A stretch of 58,430 nt of DNA from Cyanobium sp. FGCU52 (GCA_024958715.1 JANWUS010000074.1:1-58430), one strand, 5' to 3'. Shown: positions 46,179 through 54,240, counted from the stretch's first letter. The notes: generated by a model not told the origin, from the letters alone. Numbers and translations are program-made.

Positions 46179-46705
46179 ACGGCGTCGTTCCGACTTTGCC
46201 GCTGAGCCTCAGCGGCGAACTCGATCTGCTGCTGCCGATCACGGCGCTGCTGCCGCTCACCGCCGTGCTGCTGGTGAGCCAGAGCAATCCGTATCAGACG
46301 CTCGTGCTGCGCGGCATCCTTGGCTCGGTGGCCACGCTTGTGTATGCCCTGCTCGGGGCGCCTGATGTGGCGATCACCGAAGCCCTGGTGGGCACGTTGC
46401 TCTCCACCACGCTCTATGCCGTGGCGCTGCGCTCGTCGATGGCGCTGCGCCTGGAGGACCGCCGCAGCAGTCCCGATCCGCAGCCGGAGCAGCGACTCTC
46501 TCAATGGATCAGTGCCCTGCATCTGCGCCTGCGGCTCGTGGAGGCCGGCGCCGATCCGGGCCGCTGCCACGGCTGGCTGGAGGATGGCGGGCGCCTGGTG
46601 CTGCGCCAGCGGGCGCTGCTGGAGCGGCTGCAGCGATACCCCGGTTATGGCCCGTGGTGCGATGCGGGCGGTGCGCTCCTCCTTGATCCGGAGCTGACGC
46701 CATGA
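46175..46705 (+). CDS. Mrp-type DUF4040 subunit (MrpA C-terminal / MbhD-like)
   Basis: 176-residue membrane protein. The first ~95 residues carry three helices with VSQSNPYQTLVLRGILGSVA and APDVAITEALVGTLLSTTLY, matching the DUF4040/MbhD domain that forms part of the C-terminus of MrpA in full Mrp systems. The last ~75 residues are soluble (LRLRLVEAGADPGRCHGWLE) with no family I recognise. It stands as a separate gene, and no NuoL-like N-terminal MrpA domain is present in the cluster. It overlaps mrpG and mrpB by 4 bases each. Confidence 0.78.
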   Translation: MNGVVPTLPLSLSGELDLLLPITALLPLTAVLLVSQSNPYQTLVLRGILGSVATLVYALLGAPDVAITEALVGTLLSTTLYAVALRSSMALRLEDRRSSPDPQPEQRLSQWISALHLRLRLVEAGADPGRCHGWLEDGGRLVLRQRALLERLQRYPGYGPWCDAGGALLLDPELTP

Positions 46706-47361
46706 CCTGGCTGTATCTGCTGGCGGCCATCGCCCTGTTCGCCGCGCCGCTGGCCAGCCCACTGCCAGGCGCGTCGGCCGTGGGGGAACTGATCCGCTCG
46801 CTGGCCGAGCAGACCCAGGTGCCCAACCTGGTCTCGGGCGTGATCCTCCAGACCCGCCTGTTCGACACCGTGGCCGAGGTGGTGGTGTTCACCCTGGCAT
46901 CCATCGGCGTGAAGCTTGTGCTGAGCGGTCAGCCGGGGCACCAGCAGATCCGGGGTCTGGAGGATCCCCCCTCCCAGGTTCTGTGTGAACTCGGCTCCAC
47001 GATCGCGGCTCTGGTGGCAGCGGAGCTGGCCCTCAGAGGGCACCTCAGCCCCGGAGGTGGCTTCGCCGCCGGCGTGGCGGGAGGCACGGCCATCGGGCTG
47101 CAGCTGATCAGCGGCGGCGCCGCACGCAGCGAGCGGCTGTTCGTCCGCTACCGGGCCGACCTGCTGGAAAAGGGTGCGGTGCTCGGCTTTCTGCTGGTGG
47201 CACTGCTGGCCTTGCTGGGGATGACCCCTGGAGCGGGATCCTTTGGCGAACTGCTCAGCGGCGGCTGGATCCCGCTGCTCAACGTTTTCGTGGCCCTGAA
47301 GGTCACCCTGGGTTCCTGGGCGATGGTGCAGCGATTGGTGCGCTACTGCGGCCTGCTCTGA
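46702..47361 (+). CDS. mrpB: Mrp antiporter subunit B
   Basis: 219-residue MnhB-domain protein: ILQTRLFDTVAEVVVFTLAS and RGHLSPGGGFAAGVAGGTAI are the conserved motifs. The N-terminal ~60 residues (SPLPGASAVGELIRSLAEQT) resemble the MbhE-like segment found at the end of MrpA. So part of MrpA may be split into this gene and the one before. It is the last gene of the operon; sbtA follows after 432 bases. Confidence 0.83.
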   Translation: MTWLYLLAAIALFAAPLASPLPGASAVGELIRSLAEQTQVPNLVSGVILQTRLFDTVAEVVVFTLASIGVKLVLSGQPGHQQIRGLEDPPSQVLCELGSTIAALVAAELALRGHLSPGGGFAAGVAGGTAIGLQLISGGAARSERLFVRYRADLLEKGAVLGFLLVALLALLGMTPGAGSFGELLSGGWIPLLNVFVALKVTLGSWAMVQRLVRYCGLL

Positions 47362-47793
47362 AAACCGTTCCCCATCTCAAGGCTTGCCGCGGGGCTGACC
47401 CAACTGTCCGTCCTCCTGCCTATGGTTCTGCGCCTACTCCCTGCTGTAGCGGTGCTTACCCCATTTGCCCCACGTCGCTCAGCGGCGCCAACGCGCTGCA
47501 CGCCGTTTGAGGAGCAGATCCGCATCACTGCGGTGCAGGAGGGCCGGGGCTCAGACCTCGGCTCCAGCGACTGACCGCCAGAGCCGATTCCAGAAAAGCA
47601 CCGGTGTTCGGAACCTCTCTCGAGGGGTGCATCCGGGCCATCGTTGCAGATGAACGTGCCTGATTTCACGGAACTGCCATGCAAGCCCAACGGGTCAACC
47701 GTGGCAGTCATCCGAATCTGGGTTCGCACCACCTTCCTGCTTCGGCACTCCACAACCCAAACACCAACCGCCTGCACACCTTGAGGATTAGAA
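47362..47793. other. Intergenic region upstream of sbtA
   Basis: 432 bases that should hold the sbtA promoter. A 50-codon plus-strand frame at 47422-47574 (starts MVLRLLPAVAVLTPFA, signal-peptide-like) is visible but has no homolog I know. An interrupted inverted repeat ACTGCCA / TGGCAGT lies near 47680-47710. No clear terminator follows mrpB. Confidence 0.4.
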
Positions 47794-48789
47794 GTGTCTG
47801 AGTTCGTCACACTCTTTGTACAACAGCTTCAGTCGCCAACGCTGGGCTTCCTGATCGGGGGCATCGTTGTCGCCTCGCTCGGCAGCCAGCTGGCCATTCC
47901 CGACTCGATCTATAAGTTCATCAGCTTCTTCCTGCTGATCAAGATCGGTCTCACGGGCGGTATCGCCATCCGGAACTCCAATCCGACCGAGATTTTCCTG
48001 CCGGCACTGGCGGCGGTGCTGATCGGCATTGTGATTGTGTTCATCAGCCGCTGGACGCTCGGCCGTCTGCCCGGCATCAAAGTGCAGGATGCCGTGGCCA
48101 CAGGCGGCCTGTTCGGAGCGGTCAGCGGCTCCACCCTGGCCGCCGTCCTGCCCGGTCTGGACGCCGCCAAGGTGCCCTACGAGGCCTGGACTGCTGCTCT
48201 TTATCCGTTCATGGACATCCCGGCGCTGGTGACGGCGATCGTGGTGGCCAGCGTGTATCTCAGCAAGAAGACCGGCCAGGCCGAGAAAGTGGAGATCTGG
48301 CCGATCATCAAGGAGAGCCTGCAGAGCTCGGCCGTGACGGCTCTGCTGATGGGCGTGGCCCTCGGCATCCTGACCCGGCCCGAACCGGTGTATGAGAGCT
48401 TCTTCAACCCTCTGTTCAAAGGCTTCCTGTCGGTGCTGATGATCATCATGGGCATGGAAGCTGCCCAGCGCATGAATGAGCTGCGCAAAGTGGCGCAATG
48501 GTTCGCCATCTACGCCTTGATCGCTCCGATCCTGCACGGTTTCATTGCCTTCGGCCTTGGCCTGATCATCCACAAGATCACCGGATTCAGCATCGGTGGC
48601 GCCGTGGTGCTGGCGGTGATCGCCGCCTCCAGCTCCGACATCTCCGGCCCGCCCACCCTGCGGGCCGGTATCCCCTCAGCGAACCCCTCTGCTTACATTG
48701 GCGCTTCAACGGCCATCGGCACGCCTGTGGCCATCGCCATCTGCATCCCGCTGTTCATCGGCATCGCCGAGATGATGCTGGGTCGCTGA
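47794..48789 (+). CDS. sbtA: Na+-dependent bicarbonate transporter SbtA
   Basis: 331-residue single-subunit symporter of the plasma membrane, importing HCO3- with Na+ for the carbon-concentrating mechanism. Two inverted five-helix halves are visible, with [20 protein letters not shown] in the first half and [20 protein letters not shown] with [20 protein letters not shown] in the second, which form the substrate site. The cytosolic loop between the halves ([20 protein letters not shown]) is short. Start GTG, with an AGGA ribosome site 8 bases before. sbtB follows after 34 bases, so both are co-expressed. Confidence 0.97.
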   Translation: MSEFVTLFVQQLQSPTLGFLIGGIVVASLGSQLAIPDSIYKFISFFLLIKIGLTGGIAIRNSNPTEIFLPALAAVLIGIVIVFISRWTLGRLPGIKVQDAVATGGLFGAVSGSTLAAVLPGLDAAKVPYEAWTAALYPFMDIPALVTAIVVASVYLSKKTGQAEKVEIWPIIKESLQSSAVTALLMGVALGILTRPEPVYESFFNPLFKGFLSVLMIIMGMEAAQRMNELRKVAQWFAIYALIAPILHGFIAFGLGLIIHKITGFSIGGAVVLAVIAASSSDISGPPTLRAGIPSANPSAYIGASTAIGTPVAIAICIPLFIGIAEMMLGR

Positions 48790-48823
48790 GACCTTACCAA
48801 CCAAACCATCGGACTTCCAAACC

Positions 48824-49138
48824 ATGAGTCAACAAGTCTGGAAACTGGTGATCGTCGCCGAGGAGATCCTCTCCAAGAAGCTCACCAAGCTGATCAAGGA
48901 GGCTGGGGCAACCGGCTATACCGTCAATGCTGCCGGCGGTGAAGGCAGCCGCAACGTGCGCTCGACCGGCGAGCCCAGCGTGTCGCACACCCTGTCGAAC
49001 GTGAAGATCGAGGTGCTCACCGGCACCCGCGAGTTGGCGGACAAGATCACACGCGAGATCGAAGCGAAATATTACGCCGACTATTCGATCATCACGTACA
49101 TCTACCCCGTCGAAGCACTGCGCGACCACAAGTTCTGA
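48824..49138 (+). CDS. sbtB: PII-like regulator SbtB
   Basis: 104-residue trimeric PII-like protein that binds adenine nucleotides (including cAMP) and Sbt[21 protein letters not shown] is beta1-alpha1, [13 protein letters not shown] the T-loop base, and [19 protein letters not shown] the C-terminal strand. The Cys-containing C-terminal hairpin (CGPxGC) seen in some SbtB proteins is absent. It is expected to inhibit SbtA in the dark or under high energy charge. A strong terminator lies 28 bases downstream. Confidence 0.95.
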   Translation: MSQQVWKLVIVAEEILSKKLTKLIKEAGATGYTVNAAGGEGSRNVRSTGEPSVSHTLSNVKIEVLTGTRELADKITREIEAKYYADYSIITYIYPVEALRDHKF

Positions 49139-49166
49139 TCCGTCCCTTCGCAGAGCCCCTCGTCCA

Positions 49167-49194
49167 GCAGCCGCTTCTGCGGCTGCTTTTTTTT
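49167..49194 (+). terminator. Intrinsic terminator of sbtA-sbtB
   Basis: 8-bp perfect stem GCAGCCGC / GCGGCTGC with a TTCT loop and eight T, 28 bases past the sbtB stop. Confidence 0.95.
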
Positions 49195-49391
49195 GACCTC
49201 CGGAACACCTTCGCTGGATGAGGACGAACGAACGCCTGGAATGGAGGAGGCTTCGATCACCATTGTTGATGTCAATCCTGTTCTATCCGCCACCGCCAAC
49301 TGGCTTCATTGCCTAGGTTTCACCGACCCGATGGCCGAGAGCTACCAGGCCATCGCCTCGATCCGACCTGCCAGGCCCGACGGACATTTCC

Positions 49392-49859
49392 ATGGACTTT
49401 CTCAGCGACAAGCGCTTTCTTGGTTCCATCCACAGCTACGAGCGCCAGCTCGCCAAGATTCTCGCCCTGTTGCTGGCGGTCGTCATCGGCTTTGCCACCG
49501 TCGAGCTGGTGCTCCAATCAGGCGTCAAGATCGTCCAATGGCAGACCGACTGGTTCGACGGCAGTCTGATCAAACTGCTCGATCGGCTTCTGCTGATCTT
49601 CATTGCACTGGAAGTCCTGCAGAACGTAACGGCCTACCTGCGTGATCAGGTGGTTCAGATCGAACTCGTGTTGCTGACAGCGCTCACGGCAGTGGCTCGA
49701 AAGGTGATCGTGCTGCCACCGGGTACCGAGAACAAAGCGCCGCTGATGGGCAGCTTCGGCCTGATTGTTGTGGGCCTGGCCGCCGCCTATTGGCTGATCC
49801 GCCAAGCCGGCCAGAGCGGCAATCGCGCCCATGACACCAGCACCAATCCATCGGCTTAG
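49392..49859 (+). CDS. PsiE-like membrane protein
   Basis: 155-residue protein with four membrane helices: AKILALLLAVVIGFATVELV, LLDRLLLIFIALEVLQNVTA, VELVLLTALTAVARKVIVLP and SFGLIVVGLAAAYWLIRQAG. The layout and the LEVLQNVTAYL and TAVARKVIVL segments match the phosphate-starvation-inducible PsiE family, whose function is unknown. It lies directly after sbtB but beyond its terminator, so it has its own promoter. No phosphate genes are nearby; a link with carbon uptake is only suggested by position. Confidence 0.78.
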   Translation: MDFLSDKRFLGSIHSYERQLAKILALLLAVVIGFATVELVLQSGVKIVQWQTDWFDGSLIKLLDRLLLIFIALEVLQNVTAYLRDQVVQIELVLLTALTAVARKVIVLPPGTENKAPLMGSFGLIVVGLAAAYWLIRQAGQSGNRAHDTSTNPSA

Positions 49860-49887
49860 CCCATAACTGTCGCGGCCTGAGTGGTGG

Positions 49888-49908
49888 ACTGATCAGTGGA
49901 ACTGATCA
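49888..49908 (+). promoter_or_regulatory. Palindrome pair upstream of the sigma gene
   Basis: ACTGATCAGT is a perfect 10-base palindrome (49888-49897), followed after three bases by ACTGATCA (49901-49908). It lies ~100 bases before the sigma start. Similar CTGATCAG palindromes occur upstream of the Crp-type gene and, interrupted, of cmpA. It may be an operator; chance is not excluded. Confidence 0.3.
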
Positions 49909-50006
49909 TCCCGATTCAGGCTGCTGAGCAACGGGAGGGCAGAGGCCACACCCACTCCCCAGTCTCAGTCATTAACGTTCGCCGACCCACTACAGCCAGC
50001 CATCCG

Positions 50007-50978
50007 ATGCCTGCGCCACAGAAGCGCCCCCTGGGCCGCTGCGACGCACTCAGTCTGCACATGCGCGCCATTGGGCGAATCCCCCTGCTGACAGCGTCCG
50101 AGGAAATCGCCCTGGCACGGGAGGTGCAGAAAGGCCGGCAACTGCTGGAGGCGAAGGAGGAAATGACCCTTCGCTCCGGCGGGTCCAGCCCGAGCCTTGA
50201 GGCCTGGGCGCTGGAAAGCGGCATGAGCGTGCGGCAGCTGCAACGCTGCCTGCATCGGGCGGAACGGGCCCGCAGCCGCATGGTGGTGGCCAATCTGCGC
50301 CTGGTGATCAGCATGGCCAAGCGCTATCAGCACCGACCGGCCGACCTGGAGGATCTGATCCAGGATGGAACCATCGGCCTGATCCGGGCGGTCGAGCGGT
50401 TCGACCCCAGCCGCGGCTATCGCTTCTCCACCTATGCCACCTGGTGGATTCGCGATGGCATCGGCAGTGCCCTGATCAACCGGGGCCGCACCATCCGCCT
50501 GCCCTCCACCATGGTGGACCAGCTGCACCGGTTGCGGCAGTGCCAGCAGGCCCTCGGCCAGAAACTGGGTCGTGATCCCAGTCTGTCCGAACTCGCGGAG
50601 GCGAGCGGGCTCAAAGCCCTCGACATCCGTGAGGTGCTGTTCCGCGCCCAGGAACCTCTCAGCCTCGACGCGCAGCAGGGTGCCGACAGTGAGCTGCGTC
50701 TGGTGGAAACCCTGCCATGCCGCCGCACCGATCCCCACAACGAGGTCACCACGAGCCTGATGCAGCAGGACATCGAGCGTCTGCTGGACGATCTGCCCGC
50801 GGCGGAGGCCACCCTGCTGCGCTTTCGCTACGGCCTCACCGCCGAGGAACCGCTGAGCCTGAGTGCCACGGCAAGGCGCATGGGCATCACCCGCGACACC
50901 GCCCGTGGGCTGGAGCGGCGGGCCAATGCCGCGATCCGGCAGCTCTCGCAGGGGTTCGTCGACTACCTGGAAGCCTGA
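50007..50978 (+). CDS. Alternative sigma-70 factor, divergent group 2-like
   Basis: 323-residue RNA polymerase sigma factor. Region 1.2 is LSLHMRAIGRIPLLTASEEI, region 2 runs through VVANLRLVISMAKRYQHRPA and YRFSTYATWWIRDGIGSALI, region 3 follows RTIRLPSTMVDQLHRL, and region 4 ends in SLSATARRMGITRDTARGLE. Compared with housekeeping SigA, region 2.4 has RDGIGSALI where RQAITRAIA is usual, and region 4.2 has RDTARGLERR where RERVRQIE is usual, so its promoter preference probably differs. ATG at 50007 (MPAPQKRPLG) is chosen; an in-frame GTG at 49896 is possible. It may control neighbouring genes. Confidence 0.9.
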   Translation: MPAPQKRPLGRCDALSLHMRAIGRIPLLTASEEIALAREVQKGRQLLEAKEEMTLRSGGSSPSLEAWALESGMSVRQLQRCLHRAERARSRMVVANLRLVISMAKRYQHRPADLEDLIQDGTIGLIRAVERFDPSRGYRFSTYATWWIRDGIGSALINRGRTIRLPSTMVDQLHRLRQCQQALGQKLGRDPSLSELAEASGLKALDIREVLFRAQEPLSLDAQQGADSELRLVETLPCRRTDPHNEVTTSLMQQDIERLLDDLPAAEATLLRFRYGLTAEEPLSLSATARRMGITRDTARGLERRANAAIRQLSQGFVDYLEA

Positions 50979-51902
50979 GGGCCTCCCCCTGCCAGCCTGG
51001 CCATTCGCAGCCTGGACCAAAGCTGAGCGGCTCACCCCGGACGATGCTCCAGCGGGCTGGCTGAGGCTTGCGGCGGCCTGCCGGCTGTAGCGACCGGCGT
51101 GGTCGGCCGTAGACGGGGGCCGCAGCGAGCAGATAACCGGGGGTGCCGCAACGGAAGCGCCGCCGGCTGGCCCAGCAGGGCATCCAGGCGATGGCGACGC
51201 ACCCTGATGCCTGGGCGGCAGCGCCAACGGCACGGCCAACACTGAGCCGCTGCGCAAGGCAGCGTCTGCAGGCCGCAGAACCCATGCCTTGCCGACAGAA
51301 CGGCTCCAGGTTGGCCTGAGCACTGGTGTCACGGGTCTCAGGAGGGAGAGGGAGGCTGGAGGGAAGGAAAGAATCCGCTGCGTGGCATCGCAGCGGATCC
51401 AGTTCTCCAGGAGCAGTGATGCAAGCAGGGTTTGAAAGGTGATGGGTTGAACCAGCACACCAGAGGATGTTGTCACGACAACCAGGAGTGGATTCGCGGG
51501 ATTGATTACAGGCGGCCGCACCCCGATGACAGCACTCTTGCCATTGCAGAAATCTAGTCATTGCAATGGTTCTGAGTGCATTCAGACGCCCTGATCAGAC
51601 AGTCTTATCGCCCCAATGAGAGATGGTTCGTGACGCGCGACCCAGGTGTCGCCACACACTCCCTATGGTTTGCGCACGTCACCTCACCCCCCTCCCGCAT
51701 GACATCTGGCCATCCCTAGCCACTGGCCAGGGCTTCCGATCAGGATCCCGGACAGTGGCCATTTCTGCAGGATTTCAGCCACCCGCTTGATCCTCCTCGG
51801 CAGACATTGCGAGGTTGACTCATTGCAAGAACATCCATCTGGCTTGCCAGTTGGATTCAGGCGACTGCATCCAGCCACAGCCAGCGATCGGCAGGAGCGC
51901 AC
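50979..51902. other. Long non-coding region upstream of the Crp-type gene
   Basis: 924 bases without a gene I can support, unusually long for this genome. Open frames in it have no recognisable motif. It holds repeated CATTGCA elements (51541-51569, 51805-51827) and a CTGATCAG palindrome (51591-51598). A small RNA, a long 5' leader or a decayed gene are all possible. Confidence 0.5.
51541..51569 (+). promoter_or_regulatory. CATTGCA inverted repeat
   Basis: CCATTGCA and TGCAATGG form a perfect 8-base inverted repeat with a 13-base spacer; the right arm is itself inside the 10-base palindrome CATTGCAATG (51559-51568). Two more copies in direct orientation, CATTGCG (51805) and CATTGCA (51821), occur nearer the regulator start. 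The pattern suggests cooperative binding of a dimeric regulator, possibly the Crp-type protein itself. Confidence 0.4.
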
Positions 51903-52547
51903 ATGACTCCCGCCCTTAGCACAACTGCACCCGATTCATTGCCCGCCTTCCCTGCCATGCATCCCGCCATGACAGCCCGAGATCTGCATCTGAGCCTGCA
52001 GGCCGCCGCGACGGTGCCCTGCAACCTCAATTGGCGGATTGAAGACGGCTACCTGAGAGTGGCCAGCTGGAGCGAACAGGGCGAACCCTGCACCTTCGGC
52101 CTCTGGGGACCGGGCGATCTGGTGATTTCCTCGCTGATCGCCGTGGCACCGCTGCAGCTTCTCGCCCTGTCTTCCGCACGGGTGGAGGAAGTAGATCCCA
52201 GCCCCGCGGAGCGGGAGGCCTTCCTGCTGGATCAGAGCCTGCAGACCGCCACCCTGTTGCGGCTGAGCCGCATCCGGCCAGCGGAATCACGGCTGTTTCA
52301 GCTGCTGCTCTGGATCGGCGAACGCTTCGGACGCATCAGCAGCCGGGGGGTGAGCCTCTCCTTTGATGACATGAATCTCACCCATCGCCACCTGGCGGAA
52401 ATCTCGGGGCTGACGCGGGTGACCGTGACCAAGGCCATCTCCCACTTCCGCCACGAAGGCTATCTCTGCAAGGAGGGTTCGGATGAACTCCTCCTGCGCG
52501 AGGCCCTGCCCCATCTGCAACGCCAGGCCAAAGGAGCACTGCCATGA
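51903..52547 (+). CDS. Crp/Fnr-family transcriptional regulator
   Basis: 214-residue regulator. The C-terminal winged helix-turn-helix reads LTHRHLAEISGLTRVTVTKA ISHFR (about 158-182); the recognition segment TRVTVT is the same as in NtcA (TRVTVTR). The N-terminal sensory half is shortened and lacks the glycine-rich phosphate-binding cassette of CRP, so it may sense another ligand or none. It lies 349 bases before cmpA and on the same strand, which suggests it controls the transporter. No LysR-type CmpR gene is in this window. Confidence 0.85.
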   Translation: MTPALSTTAPDSLPAFPAMHPAMTARDLHLSLQAAATVPCNLNWRIEDGYLRVASWSEQGEPCTFGLWGPGDLVISSLIAVAPLQLLALSSARVEEVDPSPAEREAFLLDQSLQTATLLRLSRIRPAESRLFQLLLWIGERFGRISSRGVSLSFDDMNLTHRHLAEISGLTRVTVTKAISHFRHEGYLCKEGSDELLLREALPHLQRQAKGALP

Positions 52548-52622
52548 CGCACAACAGCCGATGCAAGCGAGGTCCACCCACCACGCGGCGGCAGCGACGT
52601 CGTTGAACACCCGATGGCGTTC

Positions 52623-52639
52623 GATCAGGTCGACTGATC
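52623..52639 (+). promoter_or_regulatory. Candidate operator of the cmp operon
   Basis: Perfect inverted repeat GATCAG / CTGATC around GTCGA, 258 bases before the cmpA start. It shares its half-site with the palindromes upstream of the sigma and Crp-type genes. Confidence 0.3.
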
Positions 52640-52761
52640 ACCAAGGTTGATGCAGCTTCAGCAAGACCAACGCAGAGGAACTCAACCCTTCCTCCTCTGA
52701 CATCGAATCGCACCTCAGAAGCCAGGGCAGGCAACAGATCACGCTCAGCTATCTGAACAAC

Positions 52762-52784
52762 GCAGTCGCCGAACGGGCGACTGC
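52762..52784 (+). terminator. Hairpin in the cmpA leader
   Basis: Perfect 9-bp stem GCAGTCGCC / GGCGACTGC with a GAACG loop. No U tract follows (TTGGATT), so it may end the regulator transcript weakly or be a leader structure of cmpA mRNA. Confidence 0.4.
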
Positions 52785-52896
52785 TTGGATTCCAGTCACC
52801 AGATTCTCCAGGGTGCAGCCATGGTTGCCCTCTGTTGGATTGCGCTCCAGTTCCTGATTTCTTTTCCGACCCACGGTTCGTTTCCCCAACCACATC

Positions 52897-54234
52897 ATGG
52901 CCAAGCGTCGTCGTTTTCTTGCGCTTCTCAGCGGCACCCTCGCAAGCACCGTCGTGCTCACCGGCTGCCTGGGCAATCCTCAGGGAAGCACATCCGCTGG
53001 TGGTGGCTCCACTTCGGCACCAGCGGTCAGCAACGCCAACATCGAAACCAAGACGATCAGCCTTGGTTTCATCCCCATCCTTGAAGCCGCTCCTCTGGTG
53101 ATCGGGGTGGAGAAGGGGTTCTTCGCCAAGCATGGCCTGGATGTGAAACTCTCCAAGCAGGCCAACTGGGGTGCCGCCCGCGACAACGTCGTACTCGGCT
53201 CGGCCGGCGGCGGCATCGATGGCGGCCAGTGGCAGTTGCCCATGCCCCAGATGATCAGCGAAGGTGCGATCACCAACGGCAAGAAGGTGCCGATGTACAT
53301 CCTGGCGATGCTGATGAGCCAGGGGAACGGCATCGCCGCAGCTGATGCCGTCAAGGATGGCAATCTCACCGTGGATCTGGCCAAGTCGTCTCCCGGCTTC
53401 TTCGATAAGTTCAATCAGAAGGAAGGCCGCAAGTTCCGGGCCGCCTACACCTTTCCCAAGGCCAACCAGGAGTTCTGGATCCGCTGGTGGCTCGCTGCCG
53501 GTGGCGTGGACCCCGACACGCAGGTCGAACTGCTGACTGTGCCGACCCCTGAGACGCTGCAGGGGATGAAGAACGGCACGATGGAGGCCTTCTCCACCGG
53601 TGATCCCTGGCCGTCACGCATCGCCCGCGACAAGATCGGCTATCTGGCCGCCACCACCTCCCAGCTGTGGCCGGTGCACCCGGAGGAATACCTCGCAGTC
53701 CGGGCCGACTGGGTCGACAAGCATCCCAAGGCCGCCGTGGCGTTGCTCAAGGGTCTGATCGAGGCCCAGATGTGGCTCGACAAACCGGAGAACAAGGATG
53801 AAGCGGCCAAGATCCTGAGCTCGCGCAAGTGGTACAACGTGCCCCAGGAGGTGCTGGCGGAGTCGCTCAAGGGTCAGTACAAGCTCGGCGCTGAGGGAAC
53901 ACCGGTTAATGATCCCAAGCTCGGTCCGCTGTACTGGAACAGCGACCGGGGTGTGATCTCCTACCCCTACAAGAGCCTCACCCAGTGGTTCCTGATCGAG
54001 GCCTTGCGCTGGAAGTTCTACCCCGGCACGGTCGACACGATCGAGCAGGCCAAGGCGATCACCGACAAGGTAACGCGTGAGGATCTCTGGAAGCAGGCCG
54101 CCCAGGAGGTGGGCGTCCCCGCCAAGGACATCCCCACCGGCTCCAGCCGCGGCAAGGAAACCTTCTTCAACGGCATTGTCTACGACCCGGAGAATCCGCA
54201 GGCCTACCTCGATTCTCTGAAGATCAAGAAGTGA
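52897..54234 (+). CDS. cmpA: ABC transporter bicarbonate-binding lipoprotein, CmpA-like
   Basis: 445-residue substrate-binding protein of the CmpA/NrtA family. It has an N-terminal KRRRF twin-arginine-like signal, lipobox LTGC with Cys24, then a Ser/Gly linker. Substrate-site positions read W91 (ANWGAARD), Q191 (KANQEFWIRWW) and E264 (HPEEYLAVRA). From the known structures, CmpA has Gln and a Ca2+-binding Glu where nitrate-binding NrtA has His and Lys, so bicarbonate is the better call. It opens the operon for a high-affinity HCO3- transporter (BCT1). A nitrate role is less likely but not excluded. Confidence 0.8.
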   Translation: MAKRRRFLALLSGTLASTVVLTGCLGNPQGSTSAGGGSTSAPAVSNANIETKTISLGFIPILEAAPLVIGVEKGFFAKHGLDVKLSKQANWGAARDNVVLGSAGGGIDGGQWQLPMPQMISEGAITNGKKVPMYILAMLMSQGNGIAAADAVKDGNLTVDLAKSSPGFFDKFNQKEGRKFRAAYTFPKANQEFWIRWWLAAGGVDPDTQVELLTVPTPETLQGMKNGTMEAFSTGDPWPSRIARDKIGYLAATTSQLWPVHPEEYLAVRADWVDKHPKAAVALLKGLIEAQMWLDKPENKDEAAKILSSRKWYNVPQEVLAESLKGQYKLGAEGTPVNDPKLGPLYWNSDRGVISYPYKSLTQWFLIEALRWKFYPGTVDTIEQAKAITDKVTREDLWKQAAQEVGVPAKDIPTGSSRGKETFFNGIVYDPENPQAYLDSLKIKK

Positions 54235-54240
54235 ACCTCA

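Larger units (their letters stand above)
52548..52896. other. Intergenic region upstream of cmpA
   Basis: 349 bases that must contain the cmp operon promoter. It contains an interrupted palindrome GATCAG-GTCGA-CTGATC (52623-52639) and a 9-bp hairpin (52762-52784). It has no GTA-N8-TAC sequence, so a classical NtcA site is absent. No gene is seen. Confidence 0.5.

Noticed and set aside
47343-47810. 155-codon minus-strand frame spanning the mrpB-sbtA gap
   Set aside because: No motif, Ser/Arg-rich composition, and it would overlap the starts or ends of two real genes.
50887-51561. 224-codon minus-strand frame after the sigma gene
   Set aside because: It overlaps the sigma gene end and has no recognisable domain; composition is like non-coding sequence.
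52548-52896. NtcA operator (GTA-N8-TAC) before cmpA
   Set aside because: No GTA trinucleotide is found in this interval on the strand read, so the canonical site is absent.
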